Shown here piece by piece: positions 25,650-33,946 of a stretch of DNA of 64,000 bases (position 1 is the first letter of the stretch; each line of letters starts with the position of its first letter). Source of the stretch: Halococcus saccharolyticus DSM 5350 (GTDB taxonomy: Archaea; Halobacteriota; Halobacteria; Halobacteriales; Halococcaceae); NCBI RefSeq assembly GCF_000336915.1, contig NZ_AOMD01000030.1, positions 62,509-126,508 of the forward strand. The letters are read 5' to 3'. Under the pieces are notes generated by a model. The model ran no database searches, was not told the origin of the DNA, and was given only the letters and a program-made list of their open reading frames with translations. The translations under genes and the position numbers were made by a program.

Positions 25650-27062
25650 ATGTTCGACCTCTCGCCCGAGGAAATCACCGAGGGCTCGTTGGCGCGCGCG
25701 CTCGTCACGCTCGCCGCCCCGTTGCTCGTGCAGAACCTCGTTTTGGTCGTCCAGCAGGCGGTCGACCTGTTCTGGCTCGGTCGGCTGAGCTCGACTGCGG
25801 TCGCCGCGGTCGGGCTTGCGCTGCCGATTCTCGCGCTGCTGTTCGCGCTGACGATCACCGCTCCGTTCGTCGGCACCCAGGTGCTGGTCTCCCAGCGGAT
25901 CGGCGGTGAGGACGTCCCCGCCGCGCGACGGACCGCCGCCACGGGGCTCGGTCTCGCGCTCGTGCTCGGGGTTGGCGGCGGTGCGGTCCTCTGGGCCAGC
26001 GCGCGCCCGCTAACCGATCTTCTCACGCTCGCCCAGGGAGGTGCTGGTGGCGAGGTGACGCGGCTCGCGACCGTTTATCTCGGCGTGCTCGCGCTCGGGC
26101 TCCCTTTCGCCGCCGCGAGCGATGCGGTCGAGGGGGCGTTCATCGGGTGGGGTGACTCGCGTGCGCCACTGTACATTTCGATCGCCACTGTGGCAGTGAA
26201 TCTGGGACTCGACCCCGTGTTGATCTTCGGGTGGGGTCCCGCGCCTGCGCTCGGCGTCCAGGGCGCGGCGTTCGCCACGGTTGCTGGCTACGGGGCCGGC
26301 CTCACGCTCGCGCTCGGCCTCGCACTCGCCGGCCGGAACGGCGGGATGTACTCGCGCGCGGCCGCAAGGTTCGATCGTGACGAACTCCGCGAACTCCTCG
26401 ACGTCGGCGCGCCGGTCGCGGGCCAGGGCGCGGTCAGACAGGTCGTTCGGGTGCTGATCGTCGCGATCGCGTTCGCCGCCGGCGGTGCGGCGGGCCTCGC
26501 AGCGTACACCGTGGGCGCACGGATCGCCTCGATCGCGTTCGTCCCGGCGATCGGGCTCCAGCAGGCCACCCAGAGCGTCGTGGGCCAGAACCTCGGTGCC
26601 GAGCTGCCCGAGCGCGCGCGGCGTGCGACCTACCTCGGGGTGGCGATCGCGGCCGTCGGGCTCGGTGTGATCGGCGCGATCCAATGGTTCGTACCGACCG
26701 CGATCGCCACCACGTTCGCCCCCGAACTCACCGACCGCGCACTCGCGTTCTCGGTCGACTATCTCCGGATCCTCGCGTACGGCTACCCTGCGATCGGGGT
26801 GGCGTACATCTTCGAGGCGGGCTTCAACGGCGCGCGGCGTACCAGAACGAGCTTCGTCGCGACAGTGCTCCAGTTCTGGGCCGTCCGACTCCCGATCGCG
26901 GCGGGGGCTGGCGTGCTGCTGGGCGTCGGTATCGACGCGGTGTTCTGGGCGGTCACGATCTCGAATATCTCGGCCGCGATCGGGCTCGCACTCTACTATC
27001 GTCACGAAATGTCGAGCGGCATGCTTCAGTGCGCGACCGAACGCGCTACCGCCGCGGACTGA
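25650..27062 (+). CDS. MATE family multidrug/toxin exporter
   Basis: 470 residues with 12 hydrophobic segments in two homologous halves. It starts MFDLSPEEITEGSLARALVT, with the family motif LAAPLLVQNLVLVVQQAVD and the MATE loop VDLFWLGRLSSTAVAAVGLA; the second half repeats it (LLDVGAPVAGQGAVRQVVRVL). A sodium- or proton-driven antiporter exporting cationic or other toxic compounds; the substrate is unknown. A box A (AAAATTAATC, near 25614) is 36 nt upstream. Divergent from lipA. Confidence 0.92.
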   Translation: MFDLSPEEITEGSLARALVTLAAPLLVQNLVLVVQQAVDLFWLGRLSSTAVAAVGLALPILALLFALTITAPFVGTQVLVSQRIGGEDVPAARRTAATGLGLALVLGVGGGAVLWASARPLTDLLTLAQGGAGGEVTRLATVYLGVLALGLPFAAASDAVEGAFIGWGDSRAPLYISIATVAVNLGLDPVLIFGWGPAPALGVQGAAFATVAGYGAGLTLALGLALAGRNGGMYSRAAARFDRDELRELLDVGAPVAGQGAVRQVVRVLIVAIAFAAGGAAGLAAYTVGARIASIAFVPAIGLQQATQSVVGQNLGAELPERARRATYLGVAIAAVGLGVIGAIQWFVPTAIATTFAPELTDRALAFSVDYLRILAYGYPAIGVAYIFEAGFNGARRTRTSFVATVLQFWAVRLPIAAGAGVLLGVGIDAVFWAVTISNISAAIGLALYYRHEMSSGMLQCATERATAAD

Positions 27063-27106
27063 ATGCCGGGCAATCACTGATTACGCCGGACGACGAACCT
27101 TCCTCC

Positions 27107-27526
27107 ATGAGTACACCGGCAGCGTCCACGGGACGGCTTCGACGGGGGTGGGACTACTACCGCCGCTACACGAAACGACGAACCGGCGTTCACGCGGCGG
27201 CGGCAGCCGCGCTGACAGCGTTCGGGCTGCTGGCCACCGTCCACCGCGGGTTCATCGCCGTCGCGATTGCGTCGTACCTCCTTCCACCGATCTATCTCTA
27301 TCTCACTGGCGACGAGATCGCTGGCGACGAACGAACGGAGACCCGCGTCGATCGGGGTACTCGGCGCAGCGCCGTCGGGGACGCCGATGCTGACGCGGAC
27401 GCGGACGGCACCGACGGCGACGGCGACGCCGACGCGGATGGCGGGGATACCGACACTGACTCGGACGGTCCGGACACGGATACGGACTCCGACGGTGTCG
27501 ACACCGATTCGGATTCGGACGGGTAG
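27107..27526 (+). CDS. Two-helix membrane protein with Asp/Ser/Gly-rich acidic tail
   Basis: 139 residues from ATG 27107 (MSTPAASTGRLRRGWDYYRRY). A basic N-terminal region (YYRRYTKRRTGVH) is followed by a hydrophobic stretch of about 45 residues that can span the membrane twice (AAAAAALTAFGLLATV and GFIAVAIASYLLPPIYLYL). The last 50 residues are almost only Asp, Ser, Gly, Thr and Ala in DSDG/DADAD repeats. The basic head and acidic tail both face the cytosol if two helices span. Acidic tails of this type are a haloarchaeal trait and may be disordered, calcium-binding or simply low-complexity. Function unknown. Confidence 0.7.
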   Translation: MSTPAASTGRLRRGWDYYRRYTKRRTGVHAAAAAALTAFGLLATVHRGFIAVAIASYLLPPIYLYLTGDEIAGDERTETRVDRGTRRSAVGDADADADADGTDGDGDADADGGDTDTDSDGPDTDTDSDGVDTDSDSDG

Positions 27527-27658
27527 TCATATGTCGCCTTGAACAACTCTTCTGACTACCACCACGGGTGTTTCCAGCCGTGTCACCGAGTCGGATCGAG
27601 CGCCCGAGCGACGGGTAAGGAAACGCCTTTGGCCGCCCCACACCCAGCGTCAGATCAC

Positions 27659-27853
27659 GTGAATACTGTCGTTTCGTTCCGCTCACGACGCACTCATGCG
27701 AAGCACTCCCGGGAGTGCTTCGCATGAACGCCGTTGCCTCACTTCGTTCGCAACGGACTCACGACGATCGCCTCCGGAGGCGATCGCCGTGAACACCGTC
27801 GTTTCGCTCCGCTCACGACGAGCTCATGGGGATTGCTCCTCGGAGCAATCCCC
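27659..27853 (+). repeat. Three exact-spacing 65-nt tandem units, each with two hairpins, ending at a helicase start codon
   Basis: Units start at 27659, 27724 and 27789 with (A/G)TGAA(C/T), and the next 65-nt step lands on the helicase ATG at 27854. Each unit has a first stem about 7 nt in (stems 27668-72/27685-89, 27731-37/27750-56, 27797-802/27815-20) around a 12-nt loop, then a long near-perfect palindrome (27695-27726, 27765-27786, 27825-27856). Primary sequence differs between units while pairing is kept. The last palindrome includes the start codon. Confidence 0.75.
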
Positions 27854-30184
27854 ATGAACGTCGCCGAAACCGTTCCGGAGTTCGCCGACGCGTTCGCCTT
27901 CGAGTCGTTCAACCGGATGCAGCGCGAGGCGCTGCCGGCGATCTTGGAGGGCGACGAGAACGTGGTCGCGAGCGCGCCCACGGCGTCGGGCAAGACCGCG
28001 CTCGCCGAACTCGCTATCTGCAAGTGTCTCGACGCGGGCGGCACAGCCCTCTTCATCGCGCCGCTGCGCGCGCTCACCAACGAGAAGGAATCCGAGTGGG
28101 AGCGCTTCGAGGACCTCGGCTATTCGGTGTACGTCGTCACCGGCGAGCGCGATCTCAACCCTCGCAGAGCGGAGCGCGCGGATATCCTCGTGATGACTCC
28201 TGAAAAAGTGGACTCGGCCACCCGGAAACACGATTCCCCCAGATACGGGTTCATCACCGACGTCGCGTGCTGTGTGATCGACGAGGTCCACCTGCTCGAC
28301 TCCGAGCGGCGGGGCAGCGTGCTCGAAGTCACGATCTCGCGGCTCCGACGGCTCTCGGCACCCAGAATCGTCGCGCTCTCGGCCACGATGCCAAACGTCG
28401 ACGAGGTCGCCGCCTGGCTCGACGCACCGCCCGAGACGACGTTCGACTTCGGCGAAGAGTACCGGCCCGTGGAACTCGAAGCCGACGTTCGGACCTACAC
28501 CCACGGCGAGAACGCCTTCGCCGACAAGTACCGCCGGCTGTACCGCGCGCTCGATCTCGCGGAGGAACACATCCGCGACGACGGCCAGGCGCTCGTCTTC
28601 GTCGCCTCCCGCCAGGATACCGTCCGCGCCGCGGAGAAAGCGCGGGACGAACTCGCCTCGCGGGACGTCCCGATCGGTGCGCGCGGCGACTACGATTTCC
28701 ACACCGAGACCCAGATCCTCGAAAACCAGACCCTCCGGAACTCGGCGCTCGACGGCGTCGCCTTCCACCACGCCGGCCTCTCGAAGTCCGACAAGGATCA
28801 CGTCGAGGAGTGGTTCCGGCAGGGGAAAATACAACTCCTCTTTTCGACCTCGACGCTCGCGTGGGGGGTGAATCTCCCCGCCCGGTGTGTCGTGATCCGA
28901 GACACCAAATACCACGACCCCTTGGAGGGCGAGGTCGACATGAGTCCGCTCGACGTACTCCAGATGCTCGGACGGGCGGGCCGGCCCGGCTACGACGACG
29001 CGGGCTACGCGCACGTGGTCTGTGACGGGAGCGACGCCGAGAAGTATCGTCGTCTGCTCCGCGACGGGAAGGCGATCGAATCACACCTCACTGCGGACCT
29101 CGACACCCACCTCAACGCCGAAATCGCGATGGGCACGATCGGGGATGTCGGCGACGTGATGGACTGGCTCGAAACCACGTTCGGGTTCGTTCGTGCGCGG
29201 AGCAGTTCGAACCCCGACGCGGTCGAGGAACTGCGCGAGCGGGTCCGCGAGACGCTCGCCGAACTCCGGGAGCGCGGATTCGTCGCAACCGACGACCTCC
29301 GGGTGTCGGCCACGCCGCTCGGAACGCTCGCCTCTGCCTACTATCTCCGACTCCCGACCGCGAGCCGGTTCGAGGAGCTCGCAGGGACCGATCCCGATAC
29401 TGACGAAATTCTCGAAACCGTCGCTGCCAGCGCGGAGTTCGACAGCGTGAACGCACGGCAGGCCGAACGCGACGCCATCGACGACGTGCTCGGCACCCGG
29501 GGATCGGACCTCGATTCGGGTGTCCGCAAGGTGCTCGCGATCCTCGAAGCCAGCACGACCGGTTCGACCCCCACCGAGCTCGGGAGCGACGCGTGGGTCA
29601 TCCGACAGAACGCGCTCCGGCTGCTCGCGGCGCTTCGGGCGTTCCTCGATCGGTTCGGTGGGCCACGCGAAGCGAACCGCGCGAGTTGCGTGGCCGCACG
29701 CGTCGAGAACGGCGTGAGCGAGGACGCCGCCGCGCTCACCGCGATCGACGGCGTCGGACCGGGTCGGGCGAGCAAGCTCGCCGGCGAGGGTATCGAGACG
29801 CCCGCCGACCTCGTCGCCGCCGGCACCGCGGGGCTCGTCGACGCCGGACTGAGCGAGGGTGTCGCCGAGCGCGTCGTCGAGAGCGCGCGCGAGTTGCCCC
29901 GTATCGATGTCGAGTGGGGGGAGTTCCCCGAACGGATCGCGCGCGGCGAGAACGATCCCCGCGAGGTCACGATCACGAACCACGCCGGTGGCGCGCGTGC
30001 CGGTATCCGGGTCACGGTGAACGATGTCGAGATGACCGCGACCGACTCCTATCTCGGCAGCGAGACAGTACCCGTGCCGGTGTTCGGTGGCGACCCCGAT
30101 ACGCTCACCTTCGCCGTCGAGGTGATCTTCCCCGAACTCCCGCTCGAACCGATCACCGAAACCAGAACTGTGTGGGTCGACTGA
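27854..30184 (+). CDS. Ski2/Brr2-like DEAD/DEAH helicase with HhH and Sec63-type C-terminus
   Basis: 776 residues from ATG 27854 (MNVAETVPEFADAFAFESFN). Superfamily 2 motor: motif I APTASGKT (41-48), Ia APLRALTNEK, motif II DEVH (143-146), motif III SATMPN, and motif VI QMLGRAGRPG. Between them is the winged-helix and ratchet region. A helix-hairpin-helix (LTAIDGVGPGRASKLAGEGI) near 670 and a beta-rich C-terminal Sec63-like domain (ITNHAGGARAGIRVTVNDVE) complete the protein. It is related to Hel308 but lacks Hel308's usual N-terminus; haloarchaea encode this family in addition to Hel308. Role probably in nucleic-acid unwinding or RNP remodelling. Its start codon is inside a perfect hairpin (see repeat). 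Confidence 0.9.
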   Translation: MNVAETVPEFADAFAFESFNRMQREALPAILEGDENVVASAPTASGKTALAELAICKCLDAGGTALFIAPLRALTNEKESEWERFEDLGYSVYVVTGERDLNPRRAERADILVMTPEKVDSATRKHDSPRYGFITDVACCVIDEVHLLDSERRGSVLEVTISRLRRLSAPRIVALSATMPNVDEVAAWLDAPPETTFDFGEEYRPVELEADVRTYTHGENAFADKYRRLYRALDLAEEHIRDDGQALVFVASRQDTVRAAEKARDELASRDVPIGARGDYDFHTETQILENQTLRNSALDGVAFHHAGLSKSDKDHVEEWFRQGKIQLLFSTSTLAWGVNLPARCVVIRDTKYHDPLEGEVDMSPLDVLQMLGRAGRPGYDDAGYAHVVCDGSDAEKYRRLLRDGKAIESHLTADLDTHLNAEIAMGTIGDVGDVMDWLETTFGFVRARSSSNPDAVEELRERVRETLAELRERGFVATDDLRVSATPLGTLASAYYLRLPTASRFEELAGTDPDTDEILETVAASAEFDSVNARQAERDAIDDVLGTRGSDLDSGVRKVLAILEASTTGSTPTELGSDAWVIRQNALRLLAALRAFLDRFGGPREANRASCVAARVENGVSEDAAALTAIDGVGPGRASKLAGEGIETPADLVAAGTAGLVDAGLSEGVAERVVESARELPRIDVEWGEFPERIARGENDPREVTITNHAGGARAGIRVTVNDVEMTATDSYLGSETVPVPVFGGDPDTLTFAVEVIFPELPLEPITETRTVWVD

Positions 30185-30205
30185 CTGCTTTCGCGTCGAT
30201 CCTCG

Positions 30206-30868
30206 TTACCGTGCGAGCAACGCAGCCCTGAGCTCCTGGGGGCCTTCGACCACCGTATCCGCCGCCGCGAGATCGAGTTCTTTCGCGTCCGCGCCACGGT
30301 AGCCGATACAGGACATTCCGGCCGCCGTGGCCGACGCCACGCCGTGGGTCGAATCCTCGACCGCGACGCATTCCGCGGGATCGACGCCGAGTTCGTCGGC
30401 CGCGTGACGGTAGACGTGAGGTTCGGGCTTGCCGGGCCCGTCCACGTCCTCGGCCGAGACGGTCGCGTCGAAGCCCGTCAGTTCGAACCGATCGCACACG
30501 AGGTCGATCCATTCGGGCGGCGACGAGGAGACGATCGCGAGGCGCGTCCCCCGATCCCGGAGCGTGCCACAGAGGTCGCGAAAGCCGTCCATGAGCGCGG
30601 CGCGCTTGGTGTATACCTCGCGGGCGGCTTCTTCGTAGATCCCAAGGAACTCCTCGCGATCGACGCTCACGCCGTACTCGTCGTCGAGGTAGTCGTAGAC
30701 CTCGCGGTAGTTCATCCCGGTGATCTCGGCAGCCTGAAGGTCGGGAACGCCCGCTGCAGGGAAGATCCGTTCCTCCTCGATGTCGGCCCAGTAGCGCTCG
30801 GAATCAACGATCACGCCGTCCATGTCGAAAAGTACAGCTTTGCTAATACTCGCCTCGTCAGCAGCCAT
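30206..30868 (-). CDS. HAD-family phosphatase (phosphoglucomutase-like subfamily)
   Basis: 220 residues from ATG 30868 (MAADEASISKAVLFDMDGVIVDS). Catalytic pair Asp15 and Asp17 in FDMDGVIVDSE, the helical cap following, motif II Ser in AIVSSSPPEW, the Lys in PGKPEPHVYRHAADELG and the final acids CVAVEDSTHGV. Subfamily I HADs of this kind remove phosphate from small sugars or isomerise beta-glucose 1-phosphate. The substrate cannot be told from sequence. It is the last core gene before the integrated element; the integrase stop is 50 nt away. Confidence 0.85.
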   Translation of the reverse strand: MAADEASISKAVLFDMDGVIVDSERYWADIEEERIFPAAGVPDLQAAEITGMNYREVYDYLDDEYGVSVDREEFLGIYEEAAREVYTKRAALMDGFRDLCGTLRDRGTRLAIVSSSPPEWIDLVCDRFELTGFDATVSAEDVDGPGKPEPHVYRHAADELGVDPAECVAVEDSTHGVASATAAGMSCIGYRGADAKELDLAAADTVVEGPQELRAALLAR

Positions 30869-30917
30869 TATTCGGTCGAGCACCCAAGTCAGGAAGTAGA
30901 TTCTGGTTCGGGTCTGC

Positions 30918-32045
30918 TCACACTCTGAGCTTGTAGATGTTTTCGAGATACAGGTCCGCTATGTCCTCGTAGTAGGTGTGGATGTAGCTGTCAATCGGGC
31001 CGGGGTCGTCAGTCGTCGCGCCACCCGGTTTGTCACCACGCATATACCGAACGAGGTCACGATTTAGGTCCTGCTCGACACGCCAATACGTCGTAAACCT
31101 GTGCCGGCCATAGTGACTCGTCACACCCCGGTGACGCTCCGTCTCGGCATATTCTGGATGGAAAGCACGTTTCCATGCCCGATTGATTGATTGTTTCCGG
31201 AGCTTGCCGTTTGCTTGTTTCGAGAGAAACAGCCACTGCGAACCGCTATCCGGGCGAACGAGTAGATACCGAACCAGTACGTGTCGTGTCTCGTCGTCAA
31301 GCGGCAGCAGACGTGGCCGCTGTGACTTGTTTCCTTCTCGCTCATGTGGGATATACAGTACGTTCTCACGGCCATCGAGCATCGGGTTCGTTCCCATGTC
31401 TGGGTAGTTACGTAGCACCTCACTGTTTTGGATAGAGAGGTCGGCCAACTGGATATTGCACAGTTCGGTTGCTCTCGCCCCGATCTTCAGCTGTAGAACT
31501 ATCACTGCGCGGTCACGGAGGTGCGCAACCCCGTCGAGCACGTCGCGGAGTTCGTCCATTGGGATACGGGGTGGTTCCTTCGTCTCCGGTGCGGTAAATG
31601 AAACCTTCGAGCGGGCGAGTTGTATCGGGTTGTAGTCCTGTGGATGGGGAAACGCCGGGTCATCCTGCCAGTACGTGTATGCGACGTTCAGCTTCCGGAG
31701 CTTTGCTTTCACCGTTTCTGGGTGGTTCGATTTCCCCTCCTCCGCGAGTTCATATCGGATGAACCGCTTCACGTGTTCCTCATTCGGGCAAGCAGGATGC
31801 CGGCCTTCGCTTTCCATATGCTCACGCCATTCCTGAAACGTGGCGTCGTATCGCTTCCGCGTACTTTCCACGAGTTCGCGTGCGTCAAGCACTTCGGACG
31901 CAACGATTGCGAACGGGTCTATCTCGGTGCTTTCGAAGGTAGTGGCGTGCGCTGCGAGAGGGTCCACATCGCGGTCGAACGCTTCTGCGAGTGCTCTTCG
32001 CTGTGCATCTGTCCGATTCTCCATCGTCTCGGATGTGTCGCTCAT
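30918..32045 (-). CDS. Tyrosine recombinase (integrase)
   Basis: 375 residues from ATG 32045. An N-terminal core-binding (SAM-like) domain (about 58-145, TRKRYDATFQEWREHM...) and a catalytic domain (about 160-375). Catalytic residues visible: Arg191 (GARATELCN), a beta-hairpin Lys near 240 (EGNKSQRPRLLPL), the HxxR box at 311-314 (SHYGRHRF) and the Tyr in SYIHTYYEDI (354-359; exact nucleophile not decided). It catalyses site-specific integration/excision of the element. Its start overlaps the stop of the upstream helper by 4 nt (ATGA), which makes it the last gene of a four-gene operon. Confidence 0.92.
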   Translation of the reverse strand: MSDTSETMENRTDAQRRALAEAFDRDVDPLAAHATTFESTEIDPFAIVASEVLDARELVESTRKRYDATFQEWREHMESEGRHPACPNEEHVKRFIRYELAEEGKSNHPETVKAKLRKLNVAYTYWQDDPAFPHPQDYNPIQLARSKVSFTAPETKEPPRIPMDELRDVLDGVAHLRDRAVIVLQLKIGARATELCNIQLADLSIQNSEVLRNYPDMGTNPMLDGRENVLYIPHEREGNKSQRPRLLPLDDETRHVLVRYLLVRPDSGSQWLFLSKQANGKLRKQSINRAWKRAFHPEYAETERHRGVTSHYGRHRFTTYWRVEQDLNRDLVRYMRGDKPGGATTDDPGPIDSYIHTYYEDIADLYLENIYKLRV

Positions 32046-32521
32046 GTGCTCCCTCCTGTTGGTTTGCCGCGTATTTTTTCGGCCCAAACCTTGCTGGCCG
32101 CGTCGTACTCCGCGGCAGCCATCAGAACTGGATGATAGGTGTGGGGGTGGTCTGTGTGCCACTGTAGCCAACGGTAGAAATCCTCGATTCGCACCCAATA
32201 CGGAGTATATGCCGACCACAACGCGAGCTGGTCCAGTAGGCTCTCAAACCACGCGTTCACGTCTTCCGGAGTGGCAAGGGCGTGATGACGGCCTCGGTCG
32301 TCCATGTGTGCCTTCCAACGGCGCTCGACAAGCCGCGTGTCCTTCTTGAACTTGTCAGAGCTTCCCCGCTCCCACAGGTGGGTTTCGAGGTATTCGTCCC
32401 ATACATCACGGCCGTCGTAGGCGGCCGCGTGCTGGTAGAAACGATAACGATCCGGCACCTCGTCAAGCGTCTTGTAGACACCCATGCGATCGTGTGGGTC
32501 TGTGGATTTGCTTTTCGCCAC
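32042..32521 (-). CDS. Stand-alone core-binding (SAM-like) domain protein of the integrase operon
   Basis: 159 residues from a GTG at 32521, directly abutting the upstream gene's TAA. There is no catalytic domain. The segment RLVERRWKAHMDDRGRHHA and the later EDFYRWLQWHTD...HPVLMAAAEYDAA parallel, in order and spacing, the integrase's own YDATFQEWREHMESEGRHPA and AYTYWQDDPAFPHPQDYNPIQLA. It therefore looks like a duplicate of the integrase DNA-arm domain made as a separate protein. It probably helps the integrase bind arm-type sites or controls direction. Alternative: a decayed integrase remnant, but intact frame and coupled starts argue against decay. Confidence 0.75.
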   Translation of the reverse strand: MAKSKSTDPHDRMGVYKTLDEVPDRYRFYQHAAAYDGRDVWDEYLETHLWERGSSDKFKKDTRLVERRWKAHMDDRGRHHALATPEDVNAWFESLLDQLALWSAYTPYWVRIEDFYRWLQWHTDHPHTYHPVLMAAAEYDAASKVWAEKIRGKPTGGST

Positions 32522-32971
32522 TTACATCACTTCCCTACTACCGACGTTCGTGGGGTAGTATTGGTCGTCTTCGACGCGGAGCGCGTCATCTTCTAAGTCC
32601 TCGATGTGTCGGTTTACTCGTTCAGGAGCAGTATCTACCACCCTTTGAACTATCTGACCGAACGAAGTGCCTGGGTTCTGCTCGACGTAGCGCCGGACGG
32701 CAGCACGCTCGCCACGATGCACCTGTTCTTCGAGTTCGGCGACCCGTTCGCGGGTCCGATCGAGTTCGTCCTTTAGGTCATTTCGCTGATCGCGAAGTTC
32801 TCGGTTTGTTTCGTCTGGCTCGACACTCGCATCGAACTTTTTCATCCCGGCTTCGACCATCGCCTGCATGAACTCGCTTACCGACATATCGAACTCATTG
32901 GCCCGCTGTTTCCAGCGGTCGTACTGGTCGCTCGTTGGGTAGGCCATAGCGGGCTGTGTGTCGACAGTCAT
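32522..32971 (-). CDS. Coiled-coil protein with C-terminal winged-helix-like region
   Basis: 149 residues. The N-terminal YPTSDQYDRWKQRANEFDMSVSEFMQAMVEAG resembles a ribbon-helix-helix-like segment often found in haloarchaeal plasmid proteins. A coiled coil of about 45 residues follows (NRELRDQRNDLKDELDRTRERVAELEEQ), then a small helix-turn-helix-like part (TSFGQIVQRVVDTAPERVNRHIEDLEDDALRVE). It is probably a DNA-binding dimer acting in regulation, excision or partition. The start overlaps the upstream stop by 4 nt; its own stop touches the next GTG. Confidence 0.75.
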   Translation of the reverse strand: MTVDTQPAMAYPTSDQYDRWKQRANEFDMSVSEFMQAMVEAGMKKFDASVEPDETNRELRDQRNDLKDELDRTRERVAELEEQVHRGERAAVRRYVEQNPGTSFGQIVQRVVDTAPERVNRHIEDLEDDALRVEDDQYYPTNVGSREVM

Positions 32972-33591
32972 TCGCTGTCACTCTCCGGTATTTCTTGCTT
33001 ATCTGGCGGCTGAAGCGGTATCTCGTTGGGATCAATTACTCCGTTCTCTATCAGTCGTCGTAGCTCATCGAATTCGAGTGATTCGCCACGCTCGTATTTC
33101 CCGATCGCATTTGTCACAAGCCGTCCCTCCGTATCTATCTCGAGCACGATTTCGTTCAACTCTGTATCTCCATCCATTCGATCCAATCCACGTTCGATAC
33201 CCTCCATGAGCAATCCGCGGAATCCTTCGCTGCTGAAGTCGGGATTAGGCCACCGATACTGCTGATACAGCAATCCTATGAGCGCGACACATGCGTCATG
33301 TATCTCTGGATCCGCATGAAGCGTGCCCGCGGCTTTCTCCCTGCGATTATACCGTCGATCTTCTTCGGTCTCTTTGACAAATGTCTGGTCTCGTTCGGAA
33401 GGCGACCAATTGTCGAAGAGGACGCGAAAGTCAAGCAACGCGTTTCGGACACGCTGGCGGAGTCGACGACGGTACTGACGATCATGCTTTTGATCGCTCG
33501 AACCGGTCAGCAAGTCCCAATCTCTGTCCGTCAAAATCCCGCGACTGCGATCTCTATCGTAGGCTTCTGCTGAATCGGCATCTTCCGTCAC
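32968..33591 (-). CDS. Haloarchaeal element-associated protein, first gene of the integrase operon
   Basis: 207 residues from a GTG at 33591 (MTEDADSAEAYDRDRSRGIL). The N-terminal part SRGILTDRDWDLLTGSSDQ...RQYRRRLRQRVRNALLDFRVLF is a motif I recall from many haloarchaeal provirus and plasmid proteins. The rest is acidic with no clear fold. The longer open frame to 33684 crosses the divergent promoter and is rejected. Box A AATATACTT is about 31 nt upstream. Its partner genes suggest a regulator or structural factor for the integrase operon; no activity can be stated. Confidence 0.7.
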   Translation of the reverse strand: MTEDADSAEAYDRDRSRGILTDRDWDLLTGSSDQKHDRQYRRRLRQRVRNALLDFRVLFDNWSPSERDQTFVKETEEDRRYNRREKAAGTLHADPEIHDACVALIGLLYQQYRWPNPDFSSEGFRGLLMEGIERGLDRMDGDTELNEIVLEIDTEGRLVTNAIGKYERGESLEFDELRRLIENGVIDPNEIPLQPPDKQEIPESDSE

Positions 33592-33616
33592 ATACAAACG
33601 TAACGGAGTCACGCTC

Positions 33617-33627
33617 AAGTATATTCC
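33617..33627. promoter_or_regulatory. Shared, bidirectional box A of the integrase and primase operons
   Basis: AAGTATATTCC is nearly symmetric. Read rightward its centre is 26 nt before the ATG of the RHH gene; read leftward it is about 31 nt before the GTG at 33591. One TATA element thus can serve both arms of the element, the 56-nt gap having room for little else. Confidence 0.55.
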
Positions 33628-33647
33628 GGTGAATAGGTCCACCTGCA

Positions 33648-33809
33648 ATGGCACCGACCGAAAGGACCCAGAGGCCGCGGACAACCATCACGGTCCAGCG
33701 AGACCTGTACAAGCGGCTCGAAGGGCTAAAGCCGTACAAAAGTATGAGCTACAATGAATTCCTCTCGGAGCTGGCAGATACGTACGAACAAGGAGTTCAG
33801 GATCAATGA
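33648..33809 (+). CDS. Ribbon-helix-helix DNA-binding protein
   Basis: 53 residues, MAPTERTQRPRTTITVQRDL.... The beta-strand TTITVQRDLYKRLEGLKPYKSMSYNEFLSELAD is a typical short ribbon-helix-helix (MetJ/CopG-type) fold: strand, helix LYKRLEGL, turn and helix YNEFLSEL. It likely binds the shared promoter and autoregulates both divergent operons. First gene of a five-gene chain, overlapping the next start by 4 nt. Box A spacing predicts leaderless translation. Confidence 0.8.
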   Translation: MAPTERTQRPRTTITVQRDLYKRLEGLKPYKSMSYNEFLSELADTYEQGVQDQ

Positions 33810-33946
33810 ATCGAAAGAACGTCACCGACCCCCACGGGTATCAAGCGAGTGGGTCGGCAACGTCCTACAGCACGAGTCACACGCTCGGTCTCGTCCGGGC
33901 AAGGAATTTGGCTCACCCGGTCGACCGGAGGTGGACCCGTGACTGA
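33806..33946 (+). CDS. Small hypothetical protein (46 aa)
   Basis: 46 residues from an ATG overlapping the RHH stop (ATGA): MNRKNVTDPHGYQASGSATS.... It is polar and basic, with an arginine-rich C-terminal third (RARNLAHPVDRRWTRD). No fold or motif is recognised. Its support is only the exact ATGA coupling upstream and the overlap with the next GTG downstream, which is the arrangement of the whole operon. Confidence 0.45.
   Translation: MNRKNVTDPHGYQASGSATSYSTSHTLGLVRARNLAHPVDRRWTRD

Noticed and set aside
30206-30930. A tRNA or tRNA fragment as attachment site beside the integrase
   Set aside because: No cloverleaf or T-arm GGTTCGAATCC-like sequence was found between the HAD gene and the integrase.
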